Shown here piece by piece: positions 1-11,141 of a stretch of DNA of 64,000 bases. Made by a program: the position numbers and the translations under genes. Source of the DNA: Dendrophyllia cribrosa. Its lineage: Eukaryota; Cnidaria; Anthozoa; Scleractinia; Dendrophylliidae. Position 1 is the stretch's first letter. Every line of letters starts with the position of its first letter. The notes under the pieces were generated by a model. That model had not been told where the DNA came from. It searched no databases and saw only the letters and a list, made by a program, of their open reading frames with translations. The stretch covers positions 16,550,259-16,614,258 of the forward strand of contig JAJLRJ010000010.1 of the NCBI GenBank assembly GCA_024195265.1, given 5' to 3'.

Positions 1-585
1 TTACAATTGAAATATTTACCGTTCTAATTTCGACGGAATTGAATTGTTTAAAGCGAAAAAAAATATACAAAGTTCTAAACTTATGTTTTTGCTAACAGTA
101 CAGAGCCGATCAGAGAAAAAATATAGACCTGAAATAATTGTAGCCTGCAAAGGGATGGACAATTTTATATTTGTCGGCGGGGAGGGAGGGGGGGGGGGGG
201 GGGGGGGTGGTAGCGAGCGTGTTGGGCAATTTTGCTGATAACGATTTTTTTTTCCGTTTTGATGTTGTACAATAATTTTTTTTCGGGATTGTTCCATACC
301 CTTTTTCCTTTAGCATGCTGTGCATTACTTTTTTTTTTGGTAATTGCCCAACTCCTCACCCCCCCCCCCCCCCCCCTGCCTCCCCGCCCTTAACAATAAA
401 ATAGTCCGTCCCTAAGGAGTGCTTGGAACGGGCTGTGGAATGAAAATGACAATGTGGACTGGACTGTGCATATTAATAGATTCTAGATTGTATATTGTGG
501 AATGCTAATATAAAACTGTAAAATAATAACCAGGTGGAAACTGGGACCAAACGAGCCAGTTTCGAAGCCCATCGGGCTCCTTGTT
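1..585. repeat. Interspersed repeat unit 'X', copy 1
   Basis: This stretch is a diverged copy of a repeat also seen at about 6460-7092 and 37080-37932. The three copies share the opening block around positions 5-40 (present again near 5513 and 6464) and the closing block ending in GGGCTCCTTGT at 585, 7092 and 37932. No open frame here resembles a protein; the proline- or glycine-rich frames are translations of the homopolymer tracts. Confidence 0.7.
151..413. mobile_element. Short inverted-repeat element with poly-G/poly-C shoulders
   Basis: The left end starts AGGGATGGACAATTTTAT and the right end is its approximate reverse complement ending ATAGTCCGTCCCT at 413. Just inside each end lies a homopolymer: G at 188-207 and C at 359-376. 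The same ends and layout recur at 37513-37755, and single ends with C tracts occur near 20700-20774 and 48206-48247. It is probably a non-autonomous DNA transposon (MITE); the superfamily is unknown. Confidence 0.65.
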
Positions 586-705
586 AACCGGCTCGTCGCT
601 CTGCGGCGAGACAGTTCTTAAAATACCCTCTTTTTTCCCCTGTCGGGTCACCTGCCCCGGGAATCGCTTTTGCTGCGGCCAACACCGTACCTAGTTTACT
701 TCCGG
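586..705. repeat. Repeat unit 'Y', copy 1
   Basis: A GC-richer block beginning GGCTCGTCGCTCTGCG, with a small internal hairpin, that recurs almost unchanged at about 36930-37056. Here it follows unit X; near 37 kb it precedes unit X. The swapped order suggests X and Y are two ends of one larger repeat found in tandem or rearranged copies. Confidence 0.6.
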
Positions 706-1529
706 TTTTCAGAAATGACGTAATCTGTGATGTCATCAAAACGACATCACTGCAGTGTCACGCGGTCACACCGTAACGCCGCCAACCCCAACCCATACTA
801 TAGTGTGTGCGCTCACGTGACCCTTTAATTACCGTCCGCCATGTTGGAGGACCACTTTGATGGGCTTTCCCTGTGTTTACCTTCTGGAGAGGGGCAGTGC
901 GAGCGCTTTTGAAATCATAACTCGCGTTTCCTTTAACGTTGTGAATTAAAATCGAAAAGGTAGCTTATGTACACTGCTTTTTTGTCATTTGTGCAAATTT
1001 AAATCCCAAAAACCCTTTTCTTTCGATAATTATATGGGGCCGTATTTGTTTCGATCAATTCGAATTGCCGATTTGCCTTCGCGATTTTTTTTAAACCTTG
1101 AAAACATTATCACAGAGTAGAAAATCAGCCACACTTATAAAATCGGTTTTACGTCAACAATATTTCTTATAAAATGGAATCATTTTCATGGTCGCGACAA
1201 ATTGTAGAATCAGTCTTGTAGCTAGCGCGTCTCTTTTATTATAGATCATTATAGCTAGTTTTGCACGCTGCAATTTGTCTGCACGAAATTTTGTTTCGAA
1301 GTGGTTTCTGTGGGGAACTTGTTACCCGGGTGCTTACTTTTTAGCCAAGAAAACCGGTATTTTCGGTTGGAAAGCAAAAGGTACGGTTGATTTTCAGGGA
1401 ATTTGGGTTGAAACTAGTGGAAAACCTTCAGCGATTAGTAGCGTGAGCCTGGCAGCCGGGCACGGTCTTCAAAGGGTCTTATGAAAATGCCTCAGAAATT
1501 CTCACAGAATTTTCACGAAAAGCTCCATT
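706..1529. other. No gene seen
   Basis: Non-coding DNA. Its first part (about 690-800) resembles 5630-5720, again part of the diverged repeats in this end of the window. Short open frames show no family resemblance. Confidence 0.5.
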
Positions 1530-1791
1530 TAAACCTCCTAAGAGTATTCTATCTTTGTTTAGAAATGCAAAGCGCTTCGAAAAATTATTTTGGTTTTGTA
1601 GTTGACGAATTCTCCGAGCTTCTGCATACTATAAAATCGCTATGTTCTCGAGACTTAGAAAATCTGAGTGTCGAGAACATAGCGATTTTATAGTATGCAC
1701 AAGCTCGGAGAATTCGTCAACTACAAAACCAAAATAATTTTTCGAAGCGCTTGGCATTTCCAAACAAAGATAAAATACTCACAGGAGGTTT
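1530..1791. repeat. Long near-perfect hairpin
   Basis: Arms of about 125 bp (1530-1653 and 1673-1791) are almost exact reverse complements, separated by a loop of about 20 nt. Both arms contain the EcoRI-like core GAATTCGTC or GACGAATTC. Such a young palindrome is most simply a foldback or MITE insertion; I could not identify a target duplication. Confidence 0.75.
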
Positions 1792-1964
1792 CTGAATGAA
1801 GCCTTCGAGATTTTAGCATATTTGACAGCATCGGAGGCTCAAGTTATGTTGTTTCAGTCACCATTTTGATTACGTCAGTCCTCCAACATGGCCGCCGGTA
1901 AGTTTGTGACGTCATCCGCACACACACTATACGCTAACCTTTACTTTCAAGTCACCTATATTAA

Positions 1965-3858
1965 AGTGCCTATGAAATGAAATTTATTTTTTGATGTATC
2001 GAAAGTTTCACCTTTTTAGACCTTGGAATAAAAGGTTTAAAGTGTCAGGGACGATGCGAAATGCTTTTTTTATGGTCTCAAAGTTAGGTTGTTGGCGCTA
2101 AAAAGTGGCTCCAATTTGTGCGCGGCCAAAACCAGTGTCATATTACACTGTGACGTAAATAGTTGTACAAACTGCTGCGGGAATATAGAGAACAAGAGAG
2201 CTGACAAGAGACGTCGCTAGAGGTGGACCAATATTATGTGGCGAGTGGTCTCAAACATACGAGATATTAGAATTCTTCGATAACAGAGGGTGTAACAAAG
2301 CTTTATTTCGCTCCAGAGGAAAATAGGCCGGCGAAACACACGAAATTTGTTCGTCGACATCGGAAAGGGTACGTCAAGCGATGTTGTTTTCAATGAAAGC
2401 GCTTATTGTTAAGATTAATATTATTTTGCAAAAGAAAATAACATTCCGGCCGGTGTGGCCGTTTAATCAAGCATAATTTTTCCAATCCATATCCTGTTTG
2501 GAAGTTCCTTCAAGCCTCGGCTCGACTGGATAGCCGTCGAAGTCAGTGAGGCCTACAAAAATATACTGACTCGATCGGCACTGACTGGCGAGTAATATAA
2601 ATGTTTATACGGTATTCCGAATTATAAAATTCAAAGTGCAGCGACGCAAGTGTTCACTGGAAGGCGTCTATTCTACGGAACATCTATCAAACATTTACAC
2701 GTACAAATGCGTAAGACTATTCGAAACAAAATACATCGCTGAATCATTACGTGTTCGATCAGATCAATTTTTATACAATGAAATATAAATCAGACATAAA
2801 TGTAAACACGATACTTTGAACTCACTTACAAGCCGCCAAGTGGTTAAAATTTCCAGAAACGATCAATCGCTGGCAAGACACTGAACTAAGAAGCATAATT
2901 ATTACGTATATACTTGAGTTCAAACATTTTGAATAAAAAAATAAAAAAATACGCTATCAAGGCACCTTGCCGCTAAAAATACACCATTCACATTCAAGTC
3001 AGCAAGCCGCCTGAAAAACATCACCTCGGATATGCATAACATATCAGTATAATTTAGAAACTTTCAACTAGCAAGCCGCCAAGACATATCCTTCGCATTG
3101 AAAAAAGAACTTTAAGTAGACGAGCGAATTGCCAAGCCGATAAAATAAGTTCATAACCTCCACGCGCGATCAATGAACTTCAGAGAAGACCGGCCGAGTC
3201 GCTTATGCGCTAATATCATGATTGTTTGTACTACAAATATATCGTTCGCGTTCGATAAACGCTAGTCAACGAGCCACTAAAAAGAAATAACAAAAACGCC
3301 TCTGCGTTCAATAAGCTTACAACTTAACTGGCGAACCACTGAGACGCTGTGCTACTGAAATGTATACCTTTCACGTTCAATAATCTAAATGATCAAAGTC
3401 CGTCTTCTTCATGTTCACTTCCTTCGCTCAAGCGGCACAGTCGGTTCGTCTCGCTACGGCAAAACTACAGTGGACACGATCATTTCAGTTGATCAAGAGT
3501 GATCCGAAACTGATCCTTTTCACCTTCAGAGGACTGTAAAAAAACAAATTAGGCGCTGTCTGACATTTGTACAGCCAAAAACGTTGGCAAAATGACCATC
3601 GCGCTAAAGGATTCCAAGGGAATTATAGCGTAAACAAACCAGTGTGTCATACTATTTACGTAATTTACGTCATCACGCACGCCCACTCGCCCCCAGGCTC
3701 TCCAAAAATTGGAGCCACTTTTCAACCGAAGTGACGCATTTTCGAGGGGCTAAAAAACCGATTTTCTTTCTTTTCCTCGGGAAATGATTATTGTTTTCGT
3801 TCTTTGGACATAATAAACTAATGAAAAACGAAGAAAAACAATTCATTTCATAGGCACT
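1965..3858. mobile_element. TTAA-flanked inverted-repeat DNA element (1.9 kb)
   Basis: The element begins AGTGCCTATGAAATGAA and ends in the reverse complement. It is flanked by TTAA at 1961-1964 and 3859-3862. Longer imperfect arms run to about 2160 and from about 3600. A related unoccupied site sits at about 5735-5770: the flanks on both sides match it and the TTAA is a single TAAA there, which confirms the ends. The interior shows no transposase; it has degenerate repeats around AAGCCGCC (near 2830, 3003, 3072). It is non-autonomous. TTAA targets are typical of Kolobok and piggyBac superfamilies. Confidence 0.75.
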
Positions 3859-3862
3859 TTAA

Positions 3863-4480
3863 AGGCAAAGACTAATTGGTGGCTTCCTTGTGGTAGCGTT
3901 TTTTTATAAAAGCAATTTAAAATAGAAACGTGCTGTACACAGATGCGTATTTCGTGCAAAAGATAATTCTTAGAAACATGCGGGTTCTCATCGTCTTGTT
4001 GCTTTAGAAAAATTGCTGTTTTTGTTATGGTGCGTAATAAATGTTTCTTACGCATGCGCATGACATACATTTCCCGTGATTTGGTCTTATTGGTGTTGGT
4101 GTATAAGCCAATCCTGTATTTCTCTCATCGAGGTGAATGTTGATTTTGTACACAACATGGGACTTGAGACCAAATTTGTCGAGATTCTGTGGAAATAAGA
4201 GCTATTTTTAGGTCGAGCTTTTTCGAGGCTAAAGAGCAAAACGATTCTTTCGTGTTCGTAAGCATATTGTTAATTTATTACAAATTTTACTACCGATTCT
4301 TTACAATGCCTTTGTGCAGTCCTCGCTGCCTGCAGTGAGTAATTTCAGGACTTTATTTAGCGAAAAAACAATAGAAATGCACGTGAAAACGGGATCGTTC
4401 TTTGCCAGGTTTAATGCCCATCATTGTAAACAACAATTAGACGTCTGGACTGGACTTCTGTGGATCATGGACAATAGCCG
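3863..4480. repeat. Diverged repeat shared with 5751-5975
   Basis: The first 210 bases match 5751-5975 at high identity, as direct copies. The rest is non-coding with no recognisable gene. Confidence 0.6.
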
Positions 4481-4484
4481 TTAA

Positions 4485-4867
4485 ATACAGGAATGGCTCC
4501 GAGCCGTTTGAAAGGAAACCGCTGACCTCATTAGCATTCATTTCTCTCTTTTCTTTGTTTGTGCCTGGATTAGAACGAAAGTAGGCTTTTATTATCAAAT
4601 AAAATTAGGCCTAGGCAAAGCGATTATTAGATCTAGGCTAGATTCGCGATTACGTTAGATTTAGGGATAGGGTCACCTTTTATAATTAAATTTTTGTTGG
4701 GTTTGCCGGATCAACCCAGTGGTCTAGTGGTAAAGGAGGGATGTTAGTACGCAGGAGGTTCCGGGTTCGATTCTAGGTGATTTATTGCATTTTTCTTCTT
4801 CTGATAGGAAAATAATTCTATAATTGGTGAAAAATTTTCTAAGTGTCGCTCGGAGCCATTCCTGCAA
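4485..4867. mobile_element. Small TTAA-flanked inverted-repeat element
   Basis: The ends carry matching inverted repeats containing CAGGAATGGCTCCGAG, about three bases inside flanking TTAA at 4481-4484 and 4868-4871. About 383 bp, no coding capacity. It carries a tRNA-like block in its interior. Confidence 0.65.
4710..4781 (+). tRNA. tRNA-like sequence (degenerate, SINE-type)
   Basis: An internal promoter pair is visible: an A-box-like TGGTCTAGTGG near 4719 and a B-box GGTTCGATTCT near 4764, at tRNA spacing. The acceptor arm pairs only partly (ATCA/ACC against GGT/GAT) and the D arm is poor, so it is more likely a tRNA-derived SINE head or pseudogene than a working tRNA. It lies inside a non-autonomous element. 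Confidence 0.4.
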
Positions 4868-4999
4868 TTAACGCCATGTATCATGGACTATGAAATGCGT
4901 GGCATATTAATAATGATTTCATTGCTTTAAAAAATAGTCTTTTTAAATGTAACAGCAAAAAATTATGGTTTGGAAAGTATTAGACGAGTGTGGATTTAC

Positions 5000-6590
5000 T
5001 CGAAAGCAAGAAATTTAATCTATGGGGCAATGTTTGTCACGCAAAATTTGTTGGGGGGAGGGGTGCATGACTCGTTCCAGACCTTCCTCAGCTCGATTGA
5101 TGGTGCAACAATGCTTCCTTACTTCGATCGTTATGAAAGCAAGCGATATCGTTGTAAAACAATACGATACTGTAACAAGACTCGGCTGCTGGATTTGTTA
5201 GACATCGAATGGTTAGTTTGATGCAGCTGCTGTGACATTCATCGATCGCTTCACTTTGACAAATTTTGGTTAGATATTCTGCAAGGTAAGCTTTGTCTTG
5301 CATGTCATTTAGCCATTTGCTGTGATTATTTTAAAATACAACCATATATGTTTTCCACTTTTTTTCGTTTTAGGAGACGTCTAGGAGGAAGTAATGATCA
5401 TTTAAAGGAAATGGCTCTGCTTTGCGATTTATATCCTTTGTATATCGCTACCGTGTGTGATTTTGTGTTTTCAAAAGTAGTATAGCGAACTGTAAACAAT
5501 AATTAAGCAACTACAACTGAAATATTTACCGTTCTAATTTCGACGGAATTGTTAAACATTAAATCACTGTGATTATCGGATGTGTTCTATTTCTGGGAAA
5601 AGGAAAGCGCGTTGAACTTTTCTAGTTTACTTCCGGTTTCCAGGAATGACGTAACCTGTGATGTCATCAAAACGACGTCACGGCAGCGTCACGCGGTCAC
5701 GCCGCCAACCCCAACCCATACTATACTAACCTTTACCTTCAAGTCACCTATATAAAAGGCAAAGACGAATCGGTGGCTTCCTTGTGGTAGCGTTTTTTGT
5801 AAAAGCAATTTAAATAGAAACGTGCCGTACACAGATGCGTCTTTCGTGCAAGAGATAATTCTTAGAAACATGCGGGTTTTCATCGTCTTGTTGCTTTAGG
5901 AAAATTTCTGCTTTTGTTATGGTACAGATAGTACATTAAAATATGACAAATGTTTCTTACGCAAGCGCATGTTTATCACGCAAAAGGAAGATTAGTTATT
6001 TCGTTGGGGGGAGGGGTGCGTGACTCGTTCCAGACCTTACTCTGCTCGATCAATGGTGCAAGAGTTTCGTCGAAAGGGTTGCTTTATAGTTTCGTCGATA
6101 GTTATAACAGCAAGTGATATCGTTCGTTTGCTGTTGTAAAACAAAACGATACTGTAACAAGACTCGGCTGTTGGATTTGTGAGACATCAATGGTCAGTTT
6201 GATGCAGCTGCTTTGACATTCATCGATCGCTTCACTTTTTTGGTTAGATATTCTGCAAGGTAAGCGCTTGTCTGCAGCCGTTAAATGTGATTATTTCAAA
6301 ATACAACCATATGTTTTCCACATTTTTTTCGTTTTAGGAGACGTCTAGAAGGAAGTCATGATCATTTAAGGGAAATGGCTTTGCTTTGAGATTTATATCC
6401 TTTGTATATCGCTTCTGTGTGATTTTGTATAGCGAACTGTAACCAATATTAAATTAAGCAACTACAATTCAAATATTTACCGTTCTAATTTAGACGGAAT
6501 TGTTAAACATTAAATCGCTGTGATTTTCGGATGTGTTCTATTTCTGGTAAAAGGAAAGCGGGTTGAACTTTTATAACCAAATCAATTGTC
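5000..6590. repeat. Two diverged direct copies of a roughly 600-bp unit
   Basis: About 5035-5640 and 5995-6570 align as direct repeats. Shared landmarks are the GGGGGGAGGGGTG stretch (5053 and 6005), the GATGCAGCTGCT block (5221 and 6200) and the GAGACGTCTAG block (5374 and 6339). The copies differ by many substitutions and small indels, so the duplication is old. No conserved open frame. Confidence 0.65.
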
Positions 6591-7092
6591 AAACAGTCGA
6601 GTTTAGATCGAATAAATCGTTGAACAAAACACGTCCCAGCATGTCAAGAAACTGAGTAAACAATTCTCAAGCATTACGTCATGGAGTCACGTTCAAGTTT
6701 CACACATCTCGTATTTATGTCACGCTATGGTCAGCTGTTAATTATTTGATCGATCATGTTGATATTGTTTATTTATTCGAAATTTTATCACCGATTCGCC
6801 AGAATGCCTGTGTTTAAACAATCCTGATTCCTTGTAGTAGGTGGTTTCAAGGATTTTAAAGCGAAAAAAAAATGCAAAGTTCAGAGAAAAAATATAGACC
6901 TGAAATTAAAGCCTATTATTAAAGGAGTGCTTGAAGCAGAGTGTGGAATGTAGAGCAGACTGTGGAAAGTAAATGTGGACTGGACTGTTCATATTAATAG
7001 ATTCTAGATTGCTAATATAAAACTCTAAAACGAAAGCCGGGTGGAAACTGAGACCAAACCAGCCAGTTGCGAAGCCCAACGGGCTCCTTGTT
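6591..7092. repeat. Repeat unit 'X', copy 2 (right part)
   Basis: It matches 37113-37932 and the start of the window with deletions, ending at the same GGGCTCCTTGT border. The poly-G element present in the other two copies is absent here: AGACCTGAAATTA is followed directly by AAGCC. This locus may therefore be an unoccupied site for that element. Confidence 0.6.
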
Positions 7093-7330
7093 TACCAAGA
7101 GCGGGCGACCAGAAACTTTTACCGCGCCATTTAGCTGTCAGAATTTATCGCATTTTGTCTTGTCGTTAAAGTTTCTTGTTTAAAACAAATAAAATCAGAA
7201 CGGGAATTTTTCGCAAAATCAAAAACAAAGCGTTGTTTGGCTTCATTGCCAAAACCACGGATATTCAAAGTTCTTCTGGTAAAATTACATAAGCTTAACT
7301 AAACAATTTTTGCAAATCACATTTAGACAG

Positions 7331-7637
7331 TTACTTGTTTTTCTGTTTATGTTTGTTTGTCCGATGTCCAGTGTTTTTCCTCTTCGGCAAAGGTTGTTCG
7401 CCGTCAGATTCAGAACGTTCGCGAGTTTTAGGGTCCGTTTTCTTTGCTTCAGGAATTGGCGTGTCTCGTTTGTCTTTCTCCTTGGTTTTTCCAGTGACGA
7501 GGACGGGTTGTGTTGGTTTCCTAACTGGCGCGGAGGCAAGCGTTTGCGAACTTCCCTGTTTGTGGCCGCGGGAAGCGCGCGAAAAACAGAGCCTCGCTTT
7601 GGTTTCAAAATTGCTAAGATCCCGGGATGTTGTGTGG
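7331..7637 (-). pseudogene. Basic, proline-rich coding-like fragment
   Basis: One minus-strand frame stays open for about 100 codons to a TAA at 7331-7333. It has a biased composition rich in Lys, Arg, Pro, Thr and Ser with few hydrophobic residues (for example the run KTDPKTRERSESDGEQPLPK). No methionine start and no domain I recognise. It could be the tail of a retrotransposon ORF1/gag-like protein or an exon of a nuclear protein. The overlapping frames on both strands are shadows of this GC-richer patch. Confidence 0.25.
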
Positions 7638-7825
7638 CGTCATACGCGCATGCTTTGCGACGTCATTCGCACCCGCGAGCTAGCCTTGCGCGACACACAT
7701 GTTGCAGACATGCGCCCGCGAAACATTCCGCTAGCCATGACCATGAAAAATGACGGGCATAGGTTCTATAAGTATGGGGCTACGCAGTGGGCCTTCGCCC
7801 CGCGAGTGCTCCGCTATAAAAAAAG
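7570..7825 (+). mobile_element. Family 'H' repeat end, copy 3 (partial)
   Basis: It matches the hairpin-bearing end of the elements at 23380-24835 and 48440-49650. The shared path runs from the GAGCCTCGCTTTGGTTTC block through CCATGACCATGAAAAATG to a terminal stem with loop (GGGCCTTCGCCCC near 7790) and GTGCTCCGCTAT. Only the terminal 250 bp are present. The terminal hairpin would fit a Helitron/Helentron-type 3' end, but that is a guess. Confidence 0.55.
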
Positions 7826-9090
7826 GAAACTTGATAGGGCCTTTCAAAATTTCCTCCTGCTTGAAAAGAACGAAAAACAAATCGATAAATTTGAAAATAT
7901 TAAAATGCGAAACTTCCACGGGATCTTCACAAGTACTTTACGCAAAGATGGCATGTGCCGATACATAGCATTTCAAACTCGCAATTAAATCGCCGTTAAA
8001 TCAAACCCAGAAGTCCATCGCCCCAACTACCAACAGCTGAAAGCTTTATACTTGACGTAGAAGTCCGAAAGCAACGGCCTCTGTAACATTCAGAATTTGG
8101 AGCTTTAAGATAAACTCGTACCCAGTCGCTATTTATTTCATTTTTAAGCAAGAAGAGATTAAATTGAATGAAGTGAGGTACGCGGGGTGTTATGGGAAAG
8201 GAAAGATTTTGCTATCATTACCTCGACCCTCCCATTACATCCTGTGTACCTTACTAGAATACGCCTGTTTTATTGCACTTCTTATTGCACTTGCGAACTG
8301 TCCTGGCAAATATTTTGCAAGTTATATATGTAGATGTAGCAGTCCAAAATAACTCCAATATAACTCCAACTTGGATTTTTAACTCGAATTGCAAAAGGAT
8401 GTAAGCAAAAATACTTTTTCTAGTATGGTACTACCGTAACCAAAACTAACATTCTAAGGCAGTGTTGTACGGGGTTGCTTTTGAGGTAACAGTTTTTCAC
8501 TCCCACAGGATATCTGATCGGTTAATCCTTCCATGACTTTTGGGTGGCCATTACTCTAGGAATTCTAGAGTATTGAAGATATATTTAGCAATAATTATCA
8601 CATCAATTTTTATACCGTTTTTAATAGGTTACCTACGACTTGTAAAATGTTCTCATTACGTTAAATGGTTTTGTTTTCAACTTACAATAAAAGCAATTAA
8701 TGAAAAAAAAATCTACAGCTCCACTTTGATAACTTATCTACGCGGTCAGCTTAAAATGATCGCAGAAAATCAAAAGATTGTTGTTGGGAGGCATTGTTTA
8801 AAACCAAACGTTCGTGCGAAACTGAGCTGTCCAAGGGTAAATAAACTGTTCTAGTTCTTCAAAACTCACTCGTCTGTGCGTTGACAACAACAATAACTTG
8901 TCACACAGTTGGATTTTTCGTTTTTGTAAATGAAAGCAATAACAACAACGACGGTGTTAACATGGAAAGAAAATAAATATAAACTATTTACTGACTTTAT
9001 GGTTTAAAGTCCCCTTGAACTTTGTAAACGACGAGGATGAAACTTAGGATGAACTGAGTTACTTCGTTCACCGTATCACGTCTTCCAACC
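7826..9090. other. No supported gene
   Basis: AT-rich DNA with short open frames that show no family resemblance, no obvious splice-bounded exon and no repeat that I could match elsewhere in the window. Confidence 0.4.
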
Positions 9091-9136
9091 TCGTTTGACT
9101 GTTTTGATTTTCACGCACGTGGTTATTGTTGCTGCC

Positions 9137-9212
9137 ATGGCTTCGCCGCTGCTGGGTTCTGTTAAAGAATTCGATTCTACTATAGAAACCTTTATCAAAT
9201 ATGCCGAGACTC
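9137..9212 (+). pseudogene. Possible gag-like N-terminal fragment
   Basis: An ATG in good context (GCTGCCATGG) opens about 25 residues with the pattern G-x-V/L-x-x-F-D-(7)-Y-x-E. I associate this with the start of gag-like proteins of cnidarian Ty3/gypsy-type retroelements. The resemblance stops after the YAE segment, where the frame becomes hydrophobic and ordinary. Too short to be firm; it could equally be a first exon. Confidence 0.25.
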
Positions 9213-9747
9213 GACGAAAAACGTGTTGTTTGTTCGGCCATTCTGCCCTTGTTTTTCTTGTGTTTGTACTTCTATATTTACCTAGTTACAACAACATACG
9301 GACAACTTCTATTTGAAAGAGCAACACTCAAGCATGCTTTCAACTTAACTGGGCTCAATCGTTTCATTCTAAACATTACCGGCAGTGTTTTAGGTAATAT
9401 ATGAAATGTTTGATTACACGGTTTACTGTGGGTTTATATTATGTTTAAGACTATTTCCATGTGTTGTAATCCCGTCTGGGTATAAGAAGCCTTGAGACAC
9501 ATGTTTTTTTTTTCGAAAGAAAAACGTTGCCCGGGAAAGACCTGCATGTCAGACTATTCACTTCGTAAAATGTCCATTTTGCTAGTGAGGTTGTCCCGAT
9601 CGTGGAATGGTCTGTTCACAACCAAGTTGTATCTTGGGGACGTTGGCTCGATTACTGCTCAGGGGAACAAATGTTTTTCTTTCTTCTCTGAGATGAGATT
9701 TTGAATCCTTAAAATAAGACACTACAATCTACACTAGTTGTTTAACC

Positions 9748-10119
9748 CATTGACTACTATAACACCCAAAACTGCCCCCAGTCCACGGTCCTTATACTGG
9801 TCAAATGTGACGTCATTACCTTTTATGACAAAAATAATTGATAACCAACTAACAAAGGAGAAAGACATCTTCCAAAGTGTGCTCAAATGTGAGCGATGCC
9901 ATGAATTGGGCCAGAGATAAACACAAGAAACCTAGTACGTTTGACTAGTAAACTTAAAGAAAAATTTGGTCTTCCTACCACTTGTCACTTCGTGTTTAAA
10001 ATGTTCGCTTTCTTCAGCGTTTATGTGTAACATTTCATGTTGCAAACAACGTGTTTTGGACAGCTTGCATTAGTGGTTTCAAAATACCTTTTTTGTGGCT
10101 AAAAATCGGAGTCAATGGG
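9748..10119. mobile_element. TTAA-flanked MITE with CCCATTGACT ends
   Basis: The left end CCCATTGACT follows TTAA at 9744-9747 and the right end AGTCAATGGG precedes TTAA at 10120-10123. 372 bp, no coding frame of note. It shares the TTAA target with several larger elements here. Confidence 0.7.
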
Positions 10120-10123
10120 TTAA

Positions 10124-11004
10124 AATAAACACTGAGATCTATACTAGCTATAAAGATAAATCAGGGTGTTGCCTTTGCAATGTGTTCTTTCTTCTTTGGT
10201 TTTTACCTGGTTACCAAACCTAGACAAGAAGAACATAACTGCATTAGGCATTCAGAAATACATATAAATAAAATTCAAAACTCTAGCCATCAAATGTCAA
10301 TAAAGTTTAGGTGAGCTTGTCCTTCCTTACATTTAAACCCCATTAATGCGACTACTGAAGAGCCATAAAAATTTGATCGCATTGTGACATAGTGAGGTCA
10401 ACTTATGGTACAAATCCCTTGTCGCAAAACACTGTAACCTGAACCATTCCAACGAGAGGAAGATGTTAGTCACTAAAATATATTTGTTTATATTACTGAA
10501 TTTGCAACTGAACTGTTTCCTTGTTTTTTTAACTTCTACTAGCTTTTGTATATTATACTCCACTATGCATATTGAGTGGTCGTGTTATTGGGATTTGTTT
10601 ATAAAGAAAGATTTATTCTTTGAATAACGGTTGAGTACTCAAAAGGTGGTCATTAGTCACATTAACAGTGTATTCATATCAGAAAATGACTGCGCTTTTG
10701 TTCAAACGTAAAAACAGAAATGTGGTGTTCATCTCTGTAAACCGAAGGTCACGCTAACCAGGCAAAGATTTTGCAGGTTGTTTAAAAATTTAACAGCAGT
10801 TTCTAAATAAACACCCCTGGAATAAGTGACTATTTTTTAAGCAACATGACACACTGTGCCGTCAGAGGATACAACCAAACACTTACCAAATTGCCAGTCA
10901 AAACAAGAAGAAAACAAGCAATATTGCTTTTCAGTATCATTTGGTGACTTTTGATGGCTGAAATGAAAAAGAGATCACAGTCTATACAATGCTAAAAGTA
11001 TAGG
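10124..11004. other. No supported gene
   Basis: AT-rich, stop-dense in all frames; no motif or repeat recognised. Confidence 0.4.
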
Positions 11005-11141
11005 AAATACAATGGTTTCTAGGGGTATTTGGGATAAATACCTCGAGTAATATTTCAAAAAGGCTTGTGATATTTGGGGCAATTTTGAAATATTACTCAA
11101 GATATTTATACCAAATTCCCTGTAGAAACCGTTGTATTATT
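11005..11141. mobile_element. Short palindromic element
   Basis: The arms are imperfect reverse complements of about 55 bp: AATACAATGGTTTCT on the left against its complement near 11123-11137, and the GAGTAATATTTCAAAA block against TTTTGAAATATTACTC in the middle. MITE-like; no certain target duplication. Confidence 0.6.

Noticed and set aside
16..359. Four overlapping small frames with polyproline or polyglycine
   Set aside because: They are translations of the G and C homopolymers in an inverted-repeat element; no start context or conserved sequence.
7310..7988. Plus-strand frames of 147 and 217 codons
   Set aside because: They overlap in different frames across a GC-rich patch and a known repeat end; the minus-strand frame in the same patch has the more protein-like composition.
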